Assembly: GCF_000699445.3 (NCBI RefSeq)
Contig: NC_067200.1
Location: 17,242,510-17,306,509, forward strand
Length of the DNA stretch: 64,000 nt
DNA from: Schistosoma haematobium
Lineage: Eukaryota > Platyhelminthes > Trematoda > Strigeidida > Schistosomatidae
Direction of reading: 5' to 3'
The translations under genes were made by a program, and so were the position numbers. This document shows, piece by piece, positions 24,301 through 37,800 of the stretch. The notes beneath the pieces are model-generated. The model was not told the DNA's origin. It made no database searches and saw only the letters and a program-made list of their open reading frames with translations. Positions within the stretch are counted from its first letter, which is position 1. The number at the start of each line of letters is the position of its first letter.

Positions 24301-27300
24301 GCGCTCTCAATTGTCATTTGTTAACCATCTTCACTTCATCATCTGGAAGTGAAATTTTAAGTAATAACAGTTGCGCACCAAATCACTTATTATTTAACAA
24401 CCATTATCAAGCTAATGGAATAATCAATCAACCGAACACACCATCTACTATCGTCCATGCATCAGAAAATGAACCACATTCCGATCCTTGGCTGCATCAT
24501 TTGCTACCACATGGCTATAAACCCCAGTTGGATCATAAATTATTTCCACCCAGAGATGCACCGATAAAGTCATGTAATAATCAAATAATAAATGGAAACA
24601 ACGATCCCTTGACAGTTGAGGACTCTAGGGAAGCGTGTGGTCAAATATTTGGTAAGGAAACTGCAATTTTTGTATGAGAACCGTAATTTCCCCATAGATT
24701 TTCGAATTTTGCTATCGAAGTCCTTGGTCGAAGTGTCTATGATTTCTTACTGGTGCTTCATTTGTCATTTTTCTCTTGATACTTTCATCCATCTGATTTC
24801 TACGTTTCTTGTATTTGATTTCTCACATGTACGAGTTTTAATCCTTCGCATGTTGCTTTCCTCTTTTGTACATTGCACTATAAAGTATGGCAACGTGAAT
24901 TATTACATAGTTTTTCTAGGTCCTATGTTTCAGTTTACATTTCTCCCATGGTTTTGGAGCACCCTAACTTCTCAGATTCGTAAATCATATGGAACCAGCG
25001 GTTTTCCATATCAGTGATAGAGTAAGTTAGAAGAAAGTTGAGACACATCAGTCCATGAAGTAATTGACTGTTGGTCTGTTCCACGTTGGCAGGTTCAGAC
25101 TACCTACTTGGGGTCTGTGCAGTAGCATGGACTAATGGTTCGAGACATTGAACATATTCTGTGTAATGCACTTAGAATCTGGTATAACTAGGCGCCATAT
25201 GTAGAATACATTGTACAAAATAAAGAGATAATGTGAAAAAATGATGATAAAGTTTGTACAATCGAAGAGAGGACAGAAAATAAATGTTCAAAAATTGTTG
25301 TGTAATAGAAGTTACTGTTCAATTCTCAATACAACTGAGATGACCTTTGAGTTAGGAGAGTTTACCTTCCTATTTATGTAGACTGCAAAAGAAAACATCA
25401 GGTTCGCTACTTGCTTCTATCCCTAACCTAACGAGCCAATGAACTGCACTAACTTTATGATACTAAGCAGAGAATTAGTTACTGGTGTGACAATCACGAT
25501 TGTTTATTGGTTGGTCGACACGAAACCCTGAACCTAGGTTTTCTTTACTTATTTATTTTATGAACATATGAGGACAGGTGAGAATAAGTATGTAGCACAC
25601 AGTTAAAGAAATGAAATTATGAAAAGATAGACAATGAGGGAGAGAAGAGCATGATCAAAGATAAATAAGTAAAAACAAACAAACAAGAATAGTGTATAAG
25701 GAGTTACAGTTTAGTTAAAATTTTCTTTTAATTACTTATCTGTAATTATTGAAGCATAACAGCTCCAATTTTCTCAATAAATTGTTGGAATTGGAATTAA
25801 AAACGTAGTGAAAACCAACCAAATAAATTTGCTTGAATTGTGCTTTGCAGGAATTAGCAATTGTGGTTTTGATTGTCATTTACAGGGTCTTCATACTTTG
25901 TGAATACTTTTTAATTAAAATTGCATTTGTTGGTTGTTTTTGGTTGTGGAATGCAATTTGTTTGTTTCTTTTTTTGGACTTATCATGTGGATCTACCTTA
26001 TTTGTCAGTTCTTTTATTCCTCATTGTGACGTGAGCACACTACTTGATAACCCATATTGTCATTCATTAGACTACTAAATTGTGATGACTGTGCTATATT
26101 CTACCATTTTTATCGGGATAAAGCTATCTTAAGACAACATTAAGTTTAAGGATAGTGATTGTTTTGGGATGGCTTCGTGAAGCACAAAGCCTTCAGAGGC
26201 TCTAAATGAGCCAAATATGTACCATCCAATCAACGTGGCATGGCATGATTGGGTAACTACATAACTTTCCTACTTGCAGATTGGCTGGATTGTAATGATG
26301 TTATAGCCCATACTAAAAACTATAAATTCCCCTGTTTTTCTGTACGTTTTCGATCCTTCCCCAATAATCACTTCCTTACGTCTTTTGATTTGCGACTATT
26401 TAGGTTCTACATGTTCGAGTACCGATAGTTGTACACTGTATTCTGCTGTAATCAAGAAAAAATAACGGGTGGGATGAATTGGAAATTTACTGAAATCCTT
26501 CTGTCTAAACCTTATATAAACCCTGAGATTTTCACTACACCAACTTTTACTTGTCACTTTTGGAATGTTTTTGTTTCCTCCCAATTTTTGTTTTGCTTTA
26601 CGACAAGGCGAGTGAAGTAATGTGTCCAAAGAATACTAGGCGATCGCAAATATAACAATGGATGTCGGTTCTTATTAAAGTTTGAGTCGACTAGTCTCTC
26701 ATTTATTTCAGTCAAGTGTTTATATTCGTTTGATAAATTGATGACTGTTATTTGTTCTGATTCACTTGGTGTTTATTTCCTGTTTTTAGATCTTGGTAAA
26801 ACATCATCTCTTGATACATCTTGTTTATCTGCTTCAAGCATTAGCTCCCAGTCCTCGTATACATTTTTACCCAGTCGTTATAACCAACCACATGGACAAC
26901 ATTTAACACAAGCTGATCGGGATCGTATACACATGTTTGTTTATGATTTCAGTGTACGGGCTCTTCTCCCTTGGGTTGAGAAAACAATGCGTAGTCTAAA
27001 CGATCAGGTGATTTTGTTCGTATCTTCTACATATTTATATATATTCATAAACATATTATTTAACCGATTCGCATAAAAGATATTTAGTCCTAAGGGCTTG
27101 GTTTTGTAAGGAAATGTGTCTTGGCGCCATAATTAGAAATTAGAGACCATTGAGTCTTTGTCTTCTCACATAAAGTAGTACAGGATTAAACCCAAGTCTT
27201 TTAAGCCTCGTGATACAGTTTACTCCATTCTTACGAAAATTCCGCAATACATGATTAACAGTTTCTGTGAATTTTTGACACGACGTAAACAACTTGATTG

Positions 27301-30300
27301 ACATTATCCATCCCAAGGTAAATATTAAAACCGGATTGTTATACTTTTAGACATAAGGAAATATCTGGAAATTGAGTAAATTTACTCATTATTACATTTC
27401 TGGTCATATATTAGTATTTTAGTACATTAGTACCTTACAGTAACGGACCTTATTTATCCATCATAATGGTTTATTGTAGTCAAACTATGGGAATCGCTTG
27501 TATATTTTCAGTTTGCTTTCGTAGGACGATTCATCAGAAAACTACAAATTCGAAGACAACTGAAAAATAGTTTTTATATGAAGTTTCGTTAAAAATGATA
27601 TATTTCTATGGGGCAGCTGAGTTTTCTTAAGCATGATTGGTTTTTTACAGTTAAAGTCAAGGTAAAGCAGTTTTATATCCTGTTAGCACAACAGGGAATT
27701 TTTTCGAATCAATTCTGACAGTGCTTTGAAGTAGATTCGACCACTTATTATGTTTAAATTGCGGCGAGACTCTAATTTATGGACGACCTTTGAACGAATC
27801 TTAAGGGACCTTGAGAAATATTAGCCGATCAACAAACAGTATAGAGTAAAAATATATTATACAGAATCAAGGAAATAAAGTGAATACACTTCTTATACGT
27901 GGTTCAAAAACTTGTCAAGGTTAGAAATAGGTTCAGAGGTTCTAAAACCGTAATGCTTGCAGTAGAGAAAATCATCCATATTGCTACAGAATAGTCGGCC
28001 TCTGGAGCCATGATAAAGTCTCAAATACTCTTTCAGACTCGACCACATAGCTTCAATATTGTTTATATGCACTCCGGTTGTTGAGTACACAAAATGCCAC
28101 TTGTGGATAACAACCCGATGCACATAACCAAGCCTATGTAGGAGTGTGTATGCTCTCCAAACATCGTATATATTGTAGTACCTAGCTGGAGCCTGTGTTA
28201 CTGGTGCTTTTATTATCCACTTTGCAATAATTGTCATAATTTGCCTTAGTTAGGAATTATATATGGGGTTTTTATCACGAACTGACATCAGCTATAATGC
28301 CTGAAATTTATTTAGCCGAATGGATGAAAGGCTTTCGCGTTAAAATCCGAGATCTATTATCTTATACTTGATTGATTCGTCCACAAATTATAGTCTTGCC
28401 GTTTTATTTGTTATAACCACTCAATTATCACGTTTTGTGCAAAATTCCCTGTGAACCGATTGTACGTTAGCATTAAGCACTGAAGTTTGGCGCCGTGACC
28501 TTGAAGTCTCTAAAACGCTCCTGATTGGCTCGTCCATAAATTGGAGTCTCTCCTAAATTGCTGTTTGTTGATGTTTCATCGATTTATTAGTTGTCATTAT
28601 TGAATTGACTTTCATAATATATATAAACTTTAAATGATGTATAGGTATTTACAATGTGTCCAATCTTAGGACTTAACACAGATGCGTCATACCAAGCTAC
28701 CACACTATATCAGCACAGCGAGATGAATTCGATAAGATGGATGTCAAAGAATTCAGTTGTATAATAATGTTATGATGCTATAACTGAACATAAAAAACAT
28801 GGTTTAGAAAGAGGCAATCCAATAACGAATTCGAAGTATGAAGTATTACTGAAACTTAAAATTTAAGTCAAAATAAGTAGTAAATACTTCTAGTATAATA
28901 CGACCTATTTTGAAGTAATTCACCTTATTTCACATAGTTCTTATCATTTATGAATTAAAGAGAATAATAATATGAATTTATCTATTTCTTGAATACTTTT
29001 GAGCTGTTACGGCCCAGAAACAATAGTATTATGTATTAAAAATATAAATATTCAATATAACCAGAGATTGGTGGTGGAATTCGGGGTGCACGTTTGTCCT
29101 ATTTAGGACTCGTCGGCTAGATGTACCTGGATTCTACAGTTGATGTTCACTCTAGTACTAGGTTCGTGTACCGGAGTGAACATCATCTCCGGGATGTAGG
29201 TACGTCCAGCTGACAAGGCCTAAATAGGGTGAAACACGCTTCTTGGATTCCACTGGTAGCCACCGTCCATCTCGGCTTAAAATGCATGTGACTTAATGGC
29301 AATATCGAGGAAATCTTCATAGAATGTAAATATGAAAAAATAGACTAATTGTTTGCAGTCCTATACATCAGTGGGAAGATTTAAACAATCAGTGTGTATG
29401 AATTAGATTTTCAACTTTATATCAGTATAATCTTGACTAAGGTTGCGATTGACATGTAGATATAGCCTAATAAAAATTCGATGAATATAGCGTGATCAGA
29501 ATTATTCTTAAGGTTGATTGTTATCGGTTAGCTATCTTAATCCTCTAGAAGTGTGGACTAAGAAGAGTATGAAGGTAAATTCTACAAATAGAGGGTAATG
29601 TCGTAAGTTATGCAATACAAAATACGAGAAAGTTAACAAACTGTATAAAGCTTGGAAAAGAAAGAAATTAAAATTGGGGTTTTAAGAAAAATGATGTTAC
29701 AAAATCAATTCACGAAGTTATGACTACAAAGGCAATGCAAGATTAACAACATTCTCCTTTTGGTTACATCTTTTGAGGCGATCGGTTTTAAGATTCTCCT
29801 GCCCATGTTGATTTTTAGATGATAGTTGTAAATTGCATTGATGCACACTTTTGAAAAAAACTAACCAGGATAACGATACGTAGTTAGGTACTGTCCAAAG
29901 AATTTTTTTATAAGCCTTCCTATACAAAATGATTCGCTTGTTAACATGGTCAATTATAGATGAATCACCAGTTCATGCTATTTTCAATTTTTTATAGCAA
30001 TAGTTTTATTTACTACTATAAACTTGTCTACTCATTTACATGTACGTTCCAAAAGCACAGTATATTACAAGAATAGAAAGCAGATTTCTTTTTCACATTT
30101 AGTACATTTTATTAAGTTGAGACAGGTTTTAGAAAGTGCAATCGCTCGCTATTTACTTAATAATGGGGAAAATATTGATTTCTCAGAACTTTACAGAATA
30201 ATTAGTAACCAAATGACTTCAATTATGCTAAGTTTTACCGAAGCCAATTTTCTTTTTTAGGATATTCATACTGCTAACATATAAAGGGACAACTTTATTA

Positions 30301-33300
30301 AAAATAATTTAATTCTTGTACAATTGTCTTTCTATTATTTGTTTATCTTTAATGATCATTACTATTGTTTCAGGGTTTTAAATAGCTAAAGAATATCTAA
30401 GATATAAAATAAATCCATATTGTTCTGCCTAGATTATTGTTACTTTCATCTTAGTTTAAGAGTTATTGATCGTATTTATCGTGAGTACATCAACCACAAA
30501 GTCTACATAGCCAAGCTTAACAGGTGCAGATGTCACTTTGTCTGTTATGTCTATCATCACGGTCGTTTCGTTTATTTCAAATACATTTATTATCTGTTTC
30601 TGTTATAACCCACAAGGCCGTCTCGTAGTATTCATCTATATTTTTCCATCTCTTTTATATTCACCATCATCACCATTCATGATCATCGAGTAGACGATTT
30701 ATCAGTTTATTTCTATGTTGTCTTCTGTTCTCACAGTGTTCCGGGAGCTTCTGAGATCTAGTCTTTATTTGAACTTTTGGTCTGAGTTACGAGGGAAATA
30801 TCAGTGCTGGATGTCATAAACTAATTATAAGTGAATTCTCACGATTTGCTATGTGCTTATGTAGTTGTTTCTGAAATGTGATTTTTCTTTTTCATCCCAA
30901 AGTAGAACTTCAAAAGATCTTCCTATTGTGATTTCTCTTCATCCGTTAAAGCACAAACAAACATATCTTATTACTAGAGCTTTGACAGAGTCCAAATATG
31001 TACTTTCGGAAAACCAGGAGTCTTTTATCTAACCTAAAAGTGATATGATTTATTTGTGTCCATCATGTATTTATCTTTCTTGATTTTGTACTGTCTTGTT
31101 AAATCCAAAGCCACACAACCTATTGTTTGTTACAATTCAATTCGAGAGTACCCTAAAAATTAGCACTACATCTTCAAATACAAGATAACGAAAAGTTTCA
31201 GTCAAGTTTTTAGATACATAAGGGGTAAATCGTGCTAGTTCAATATTTTGACTAGGTGAGATAAGGTGAATGATTATACTTGGATCTTGTATTTAGGTTT
31301 TAGAGATGCAGTACAAAATTTGAGTCATTTTCATGGGAAAAAATTCTTAACACAATCAATTTGATATCTTCATGCTTACAAAAGTTATTCGAAAATAATG
31401 GAAAGAAATGAGGCTTTGATTGATGCGGATCGACATTCTAAATCAGTGAATAAACAGTTGAGTAAATCAATATCATAAAAACGTAATCAGTTACTCAACG
31501 TTAGAAAAGTAGCGTTTGTAAGTTTGTTGTTCAGATTCTAAAACAATACAAATGTTTCTTCAGTTGAATGATAAGATTTTTGCTATGTAGCATGAAGCAT
31601 CTCAATAATCGTGAGGAGCATAAAACTGCCACTCGTTATAAAATTTCACTGAAAAAAGTGACTAGAATTCTAGTTTAGCGTTCATCTTCAAAAAACATGG
31701 CGAAAACAAATCATTAACCACAAAACAGCTCCGTACTAAAATGCCAATATAATATAAGTTTATACTTTGTATATCAATTCCATTTGTAGATTGCGCATCG
31801 AATGCGTCTTTCGCGTTCTTTCTTTAATGCCACTAAGAAATTTTTTACTCAAGCTGTTGGTGGTGGTGGCAGCAACAACACTACAGTTAGTACTACAAAT
31901 AACTTAACTTCAAGAACATATCCTAATCCATCGCCTATTGAAACGTCAGCGAACTATATAAGTAATCCGTGTAGCCCAATAAATCCTACTATTGTAAATG
32001 ATTCGAAGGGAGAATCATCTTCCAATAGTATATTGACTCCTCAAAGTGTTTCATATGCAGCCCCAGCCAATCACTCTACAATTGTGTATAGCCAAGATTC
32101 ACCTGAATCTCAAATGCGTCGTCTAGCTGATTTAGCATTTCTGTTTCAGCAATATGAAGTAGCCTATCAGACGTATAATGTATTAAAACGTGATTTTCAA
32201 AATGATTCAGCTTGGTTACATTATGCTGGAGCTCAGGTGATTTGTGTTAATTATTTTTTCGTCTTTTTATCCTTTTTATGTTAAAGCTAAATTAATAAAC
32301 TCGATAAATCTCAGCGTTGTGTAATTTGAAGTATATTCTATCCAAATCCCTTTTAGCTAAGTATCATCAAAGTTCTACATAGTGTATCATTTATCCCTTG
32401 TCCGAAACTTTTGAATAAGACAAATCAACAATATGTTTGACGTATCTCTGTAGTAATCGCTTATTTATAAAGACAATAATAACAAATCGACTGCCTAATT
32501 TGATAAAGAATAATCTTCGACCAAATATTTAATCTGATAGAATACTAAAACTTTACCATCGCTATTTACCCCATAATTCTGTGTACTAGCTTTCACTCCT
32601 ATGCGAATTGAGGTAATCACAAGCTTCGACAGGATGTTATGTTGTTAATCGTATTAAACGTTGTTATAAGTGGACGTAAATTATCGTCCAACACTGGGTT
32701 CTTGGAGTGATTATAGGACTTTGAAAATGACTCGAGAAAACCCAGAGGTGATACTTACCTTTTCGAGTAACCATGACTTCCCCTGAATTATAATACTCAT
32801 TGAGCTATACTGCTCAATTATAATAAGTAGTGTGGGTTATTTCTGACCTTTTTTTGAAATATATATTTTGCTGAATAAAGTTACGTTTATTCACCTTATT
32901 TCAGATCGTTTAGCTGGCTTTGTTAACCTGTAATTGTATTTCTCCTATCTCTCAAAGATACTTCTTTGAAAACTTTGTATATTTAGAATACTTTTTCTTT
33001 TCAAACGTAGAACTTAAGTCATTTTTGTAAGCGCTCATATTCACGAAAAATAATTCTGTGATTTTTTTATTATTCCCTTTTACTGGGAATTTTGAGTTTT
33101 CGATCCCACAACGTTCTCCCGTCGTTTGTGAATAAATTCGTTATGTTTCATTATTCTTCCACGGTAGTACCGTACATAAAGAATTTTCACTTAATTAGGT
33201 TAATAGAACTTTTGCGTTTAACACAACATTATAAAAACTGGAAGCTTAGTTAGTGCTAGGATGTTTGTAGTGTATAAAAAATTGACGATCGGATACATCT

Positions 33301-34801
33301 GAGCCACTGTGACAAACCTTGAAGCGGAACTCTATGAGTCTTTTGTCACAAAGTCTGATCGTTTCGTGGATTCTAATGAAATAGTTTATTTTCATAAATA
33401 GTTGCTTAGTTTGAAATCATGTACTGATATTCAAATTTTCACCTAACAAACTCTTACTTCAACCAACGTGCCACTTTTGAGTGTGTGAACTATGAACTTG
33501 TAAAACATTGTCATATACATTCTCGCTCGTGACAGTTTAGAAATCAAATTAAGTCATTAACTTATGCAACTGCGTCATTACTCGTCTAGTACTGCTATGA
33601 CATTCCCTTGGTGCTCTGACGATATCCGCTACCTGTTTTCATACTTTTAAATAAGTGAATACGGTTTTCGATCTTTCATAGTTTGTTTATTTCTGTCTGT
33701 TTAACCTTCTAGGAAATGTCTGCCTTATCTGTTTACCTTCAAGGTGCGACAAGCCAACGTCAGTATCCATATCATCTCATGGATTCAGCTGTAACTACTT
33801 ACCTTCAATCTCATTTGTAAGTTTTGATTGACTTCCTCAAATATTTTGATGTATTTCTATCGTAATTTCATAACAGCAAATCAATATGCTAAGTATCTTT
33901 CATTTTACAGAGATTTTAAACTACTCATTATGTGAATATTGAAAATTCATTTTGTTTTTGTGAAAATATAAAGAAACTATTGAAACTCAATGGTTGGAAG
34001 TTGAGTATTGGAATTTTTTCCTATAAGACATAGGTGTATCACAGAGAAATCTAGACCATGTTATATACTTAAAATAATTTTATGTCGTAGATTAGTTTAA
34101 GATTTAGAATCACTGAAAGTGGGAAGATTGGTGTACGTAGTTTCAAACCATTTGTATTCGGTAGCAAATCTTATTACTCCAAAGATTTTTACCTTAGTGG
34201 TTGTGACTATATGGCTCGCAGCAGGAATTATTTTACCACAATAAATATGATTAGTCAGAAAAATAATGGATGGTAATAATGATTATGTGGATTTTACAGT
34301 TTACCAATAGTTTACTAGTTTTTGCTTATCACAACCATTTGGCTTCGTGGTTTCAATTTAATCGGCTAAGCTGTCCTTTGGATTTTATGTTACTGATTTG
34401 GTCAGTATTATTTGGAGAAAGGCACAAACTTAGTAGGATATTGATATTGCCACTTCAACTCTCGGCAAAGTTAAAAGCGCTTTCAATAGAAGCAAGAGGT
34501 TTGGCTTGTTAATTAGTTCTTTTCAAGTGGACATCCATATGATGTATAAACGGTGTGTTTCGCCCTATTTAGGACTCAAGGCAATCAGCACAGGATGCGA
34601 ATGTTCCGAAAGAGACTTATCAATTGCAATACTATAGCTCAATAGAGAGATTTAAAGCAACTGATATAAATGAATTAATTCCAAGTTAGTTCATTCATCA
34701 CATATTGAGTGAATGACCATGTTATCCCATGCTAAAAATCTGGCTATCATATTATCAATGTTCGAATATTTCACGAGAAGTATATTTCTTTTAGGTATTT
34801 C

Positions 34802-34850
<49 letters not shown>

Positions 34851-37800
34851 TATATACATATATATATAATTTTGTTATATGTATGTATATTCAGATCACC
34901 AGAACTTGCTTTACGATCAACTCTGTTAAATTTTGAAGCATTATGTAGTCGTGGTCTCTACAATGAAGCTTCTGTGGCGTTGATTCGACTAACTTCAGAC
35001 GTAAGTGGCAATAAATTAGAAATTGTGTAAATAATTATTTCATAAATAATCCATCTGTATTTTTCCGGTCTGTGCTTGATCCAAAAACACCAAACTTTCA
35101 TGAATAAACAATGTTTTTCCAGTAAACTTTTCCATGAAATACTCTTAGGTGTTGAAATGCTGTTAAATTCTGTGTATCTTATTGTACGAAGGATCGAGTT
35201 GTTAAAATATAAGCATTTAGAGAAGTGAAAAATACTAAAAGTATTGATTTACTGTTGAATATTAGTGCCTTTTGGTGCGTGAATATCATCAGTTAGTTAT
35301 CTTAACCATCTAATATAATGTTGACTTTAATTTACAAATCGATTTACTTTATAAAAAATATCAAACGTCAACATTTTCCATTCAGTAATTATGATATGAA
35401 AGTTCTACTGTGAAACATTTCTGATGATCGAAGGTTTTGACATACATCTACCCAAGTCCGATCTATGCTAATCTGATTCTTAAGCGGGGTCGACAAAGGT
35501 GATATATGAAATTCATCGTCTGATAACAATGTCACCATTCATCCCTATTGAAGTGAGATGAGTTCTTATGTCTGTAACTAGTGAGCATCAAATAACAATC
35601 TGATGTTCAGGCGTTCTTACAAATCGCTTCTACTGTGTATGTCTTTTTTTTAAATATATCGTATCTACTAAAATGTAAATAACAAGACATCCCCACAACA
35701 ACTGCGTCTTGTAGGCAAGGGATTTCTACCAATTAAAACTAACTGACTATCCCATCATAAATTTATGTGGTTTCGTTGTATTTTTTCAGTGGAATTTCGT
35801 TATAATTGATTGATAAATTAATTAAAATTTTGTCCGGGTATACAAATGGGACTCTTGGTTTCCTGCAGCGAATAGTGAAACGGTCGTATTACGTATACGA
35901 TCGAAATTCATTGACTAAACTACCACACGTGAACTGAATTCAGAGCAAGCACATGTTATTTCTCTGAGTTTCATCTGTATTATTGTATTATGATGAATGG
36001 AGATGACGGGAAAATATGAATGATAAGTCAGTGCTTCCAGGTTTTCAATGGTGGTCTAACATCAATCGGTTCATGATCTCAATCAAGAACTTAACAATCT
36101 TCACAATCCCTAAACTGAAAAAGCAAAATAATTTCATTTTTTATAAGGTGACTGGAACTTATGTTTAAGGTAGTAATTTGGCGGAGAGAATGTAACAGGT
36201 TCTTTATAATTTATGTATTGTCATATTTTTTGGTGGTCTGGAATACTCCCGGGGCACCCAAACTGAAGCTTTTCACTTTCTTAGAGGGTCATCGTCCTAG
36301 CTTCTAACCGAAATATCTGTTCACGAGGCAATTAAGGAAATCAGAGGATTCAGTCCTATTTTATCCGATTATCAGAATAGGTTCATATGGTGCTCGTTTT
36401 CTAGATCCTCCAAATCTATCCTTCTGTATCCTTAACCTCAGTTTAAGTGCCAGACATTTGCTTTCCATGCTTTAGTTTTCGAAACAACACTGAAACTGCG
36501 TGAAGGAGGTGAGCATGACTCCTCTGGTATAACGTGTTTGACGTAATCGCGAGTCAATCACAATGGCGTCAGTACATTCAATCCTTTTCTTCGTTTAGAT
36601 CTTGAATTTTAGCGTTCCTTAATTCATTTATTTTTGTTCACTCTAACTACATTCTCAATCTTTATTCTTTCTCATTGTCATTGCTACTACGTCATTTCAG
36701 TTTCTTCGCTATTCATCTTGTTGTGCTGATGAGTACAACAACTTGATCTAGCGCGAATTCGCTTCACCATCTACATCGAAAATGACTGACTGAGGTAAAT
36801 TTGCTCATAGGGAGAAGTTTGAAGATATGTATTGTTGATTGTATCTGTTGTTTACCCATTAAAGGGTAAGCACCAAAGAGTTCGTGTTTGCAGAATTTTT
36901 CCTTTGCTTTTTGTGCATACATATAATAACTAAATGTAACGGATTATAGCATCTCTCATTTTTCATAGTTTACTCCGAATGTGGTAGTTTTCACGTGTAC
37001 TTGTAGTATCATTGTCCTCTTATTTTCTATTCGCCTAACTATTGAGGGATTAGTTTCCTATCTAAAGACAAACAATATAGCTTTATAAATTATCTGACAA
37101 TATTGTTTTCTGTATGTTGTGAAATAGAATGTAAGATTGTGTCTTGATATATCTATCTCTTTTTACGTTTATAATGGTCTTTCAAGATTAATTAGAAAGA
37201 CTTAGTAAATTAAGTGGTTTGCTAAAAGTACCATTCTTTTGTTTAAATCAGTACTCTCTCCCAGCTTACAATAAGTTAGGATCGTAATGGTTTAACTGTA
37301 TGGTCATAGGTAAATATTTTACGTTTCTATGCTCACGTGCATATTAAATCACTGAAAAACAGCAACCATTGTCTGAGTTGTTGTTATTGACGCTCTGTAT
37401 TACTAAGTTGTACCGTTGTATGGTTAGTTGGCTTTCTTTATTGAACATTCATCCTTTTTTTAATTGTCAGCGCTCTCAGTATTGCTTTGATGTTGTAATT
37501 CTATTTTATTTAGGAAGATGATCTTATCAGCGGTCTCCTCATAGAACAAATAGCTCATTGCGTTCTATCACTGAAACGCCCAATGTTAAGAAAGTTTGCA
37601 TTTCGTATGGCATTAGCAGCACATCGATATGCTCGGGCCAAACAGGTTATATATGATATTTCTGTTATGATGGTATTGTACAAATTAATTTTTTTCTTAT
37701 ATTACGTGGTCTCCGTAACTTCTGATTAACTGGTTAAATCTTATGACTAACACGTGACATTCCGTATTTGGTTGCCAGCTACAGTGAGGAGTTGAAATCT

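Larger units (their letters stand above)
29070..29325. mobile_element. Head-to-head pair of Sm-alpha SINE-like units
   Basis: The two halves are inverted copies around about 29150-29170. Each carries the schistosome hammerhead satellite signature; the right unit continues through ttggattccactgg to aatggcaatatcgaggaaat, typical of the Sm-alpha tail. Confidence 0.75.

Noticed and set aside
24616..25017. 133-codon hydrophobic ORF
   Set aside because: It overlaps the end of exon 6 in another frame and continues into intron; AT-rich introns easily give Phe/Leu/Ile-rich frames.
34713..35030. 105-codon ORF containing an Ile/Tyr repeat
   Set aside because: It reads through an AT microsatellite and a splice acceptor into TRAPPC8 exon 10; only 34895-35000 is coding.
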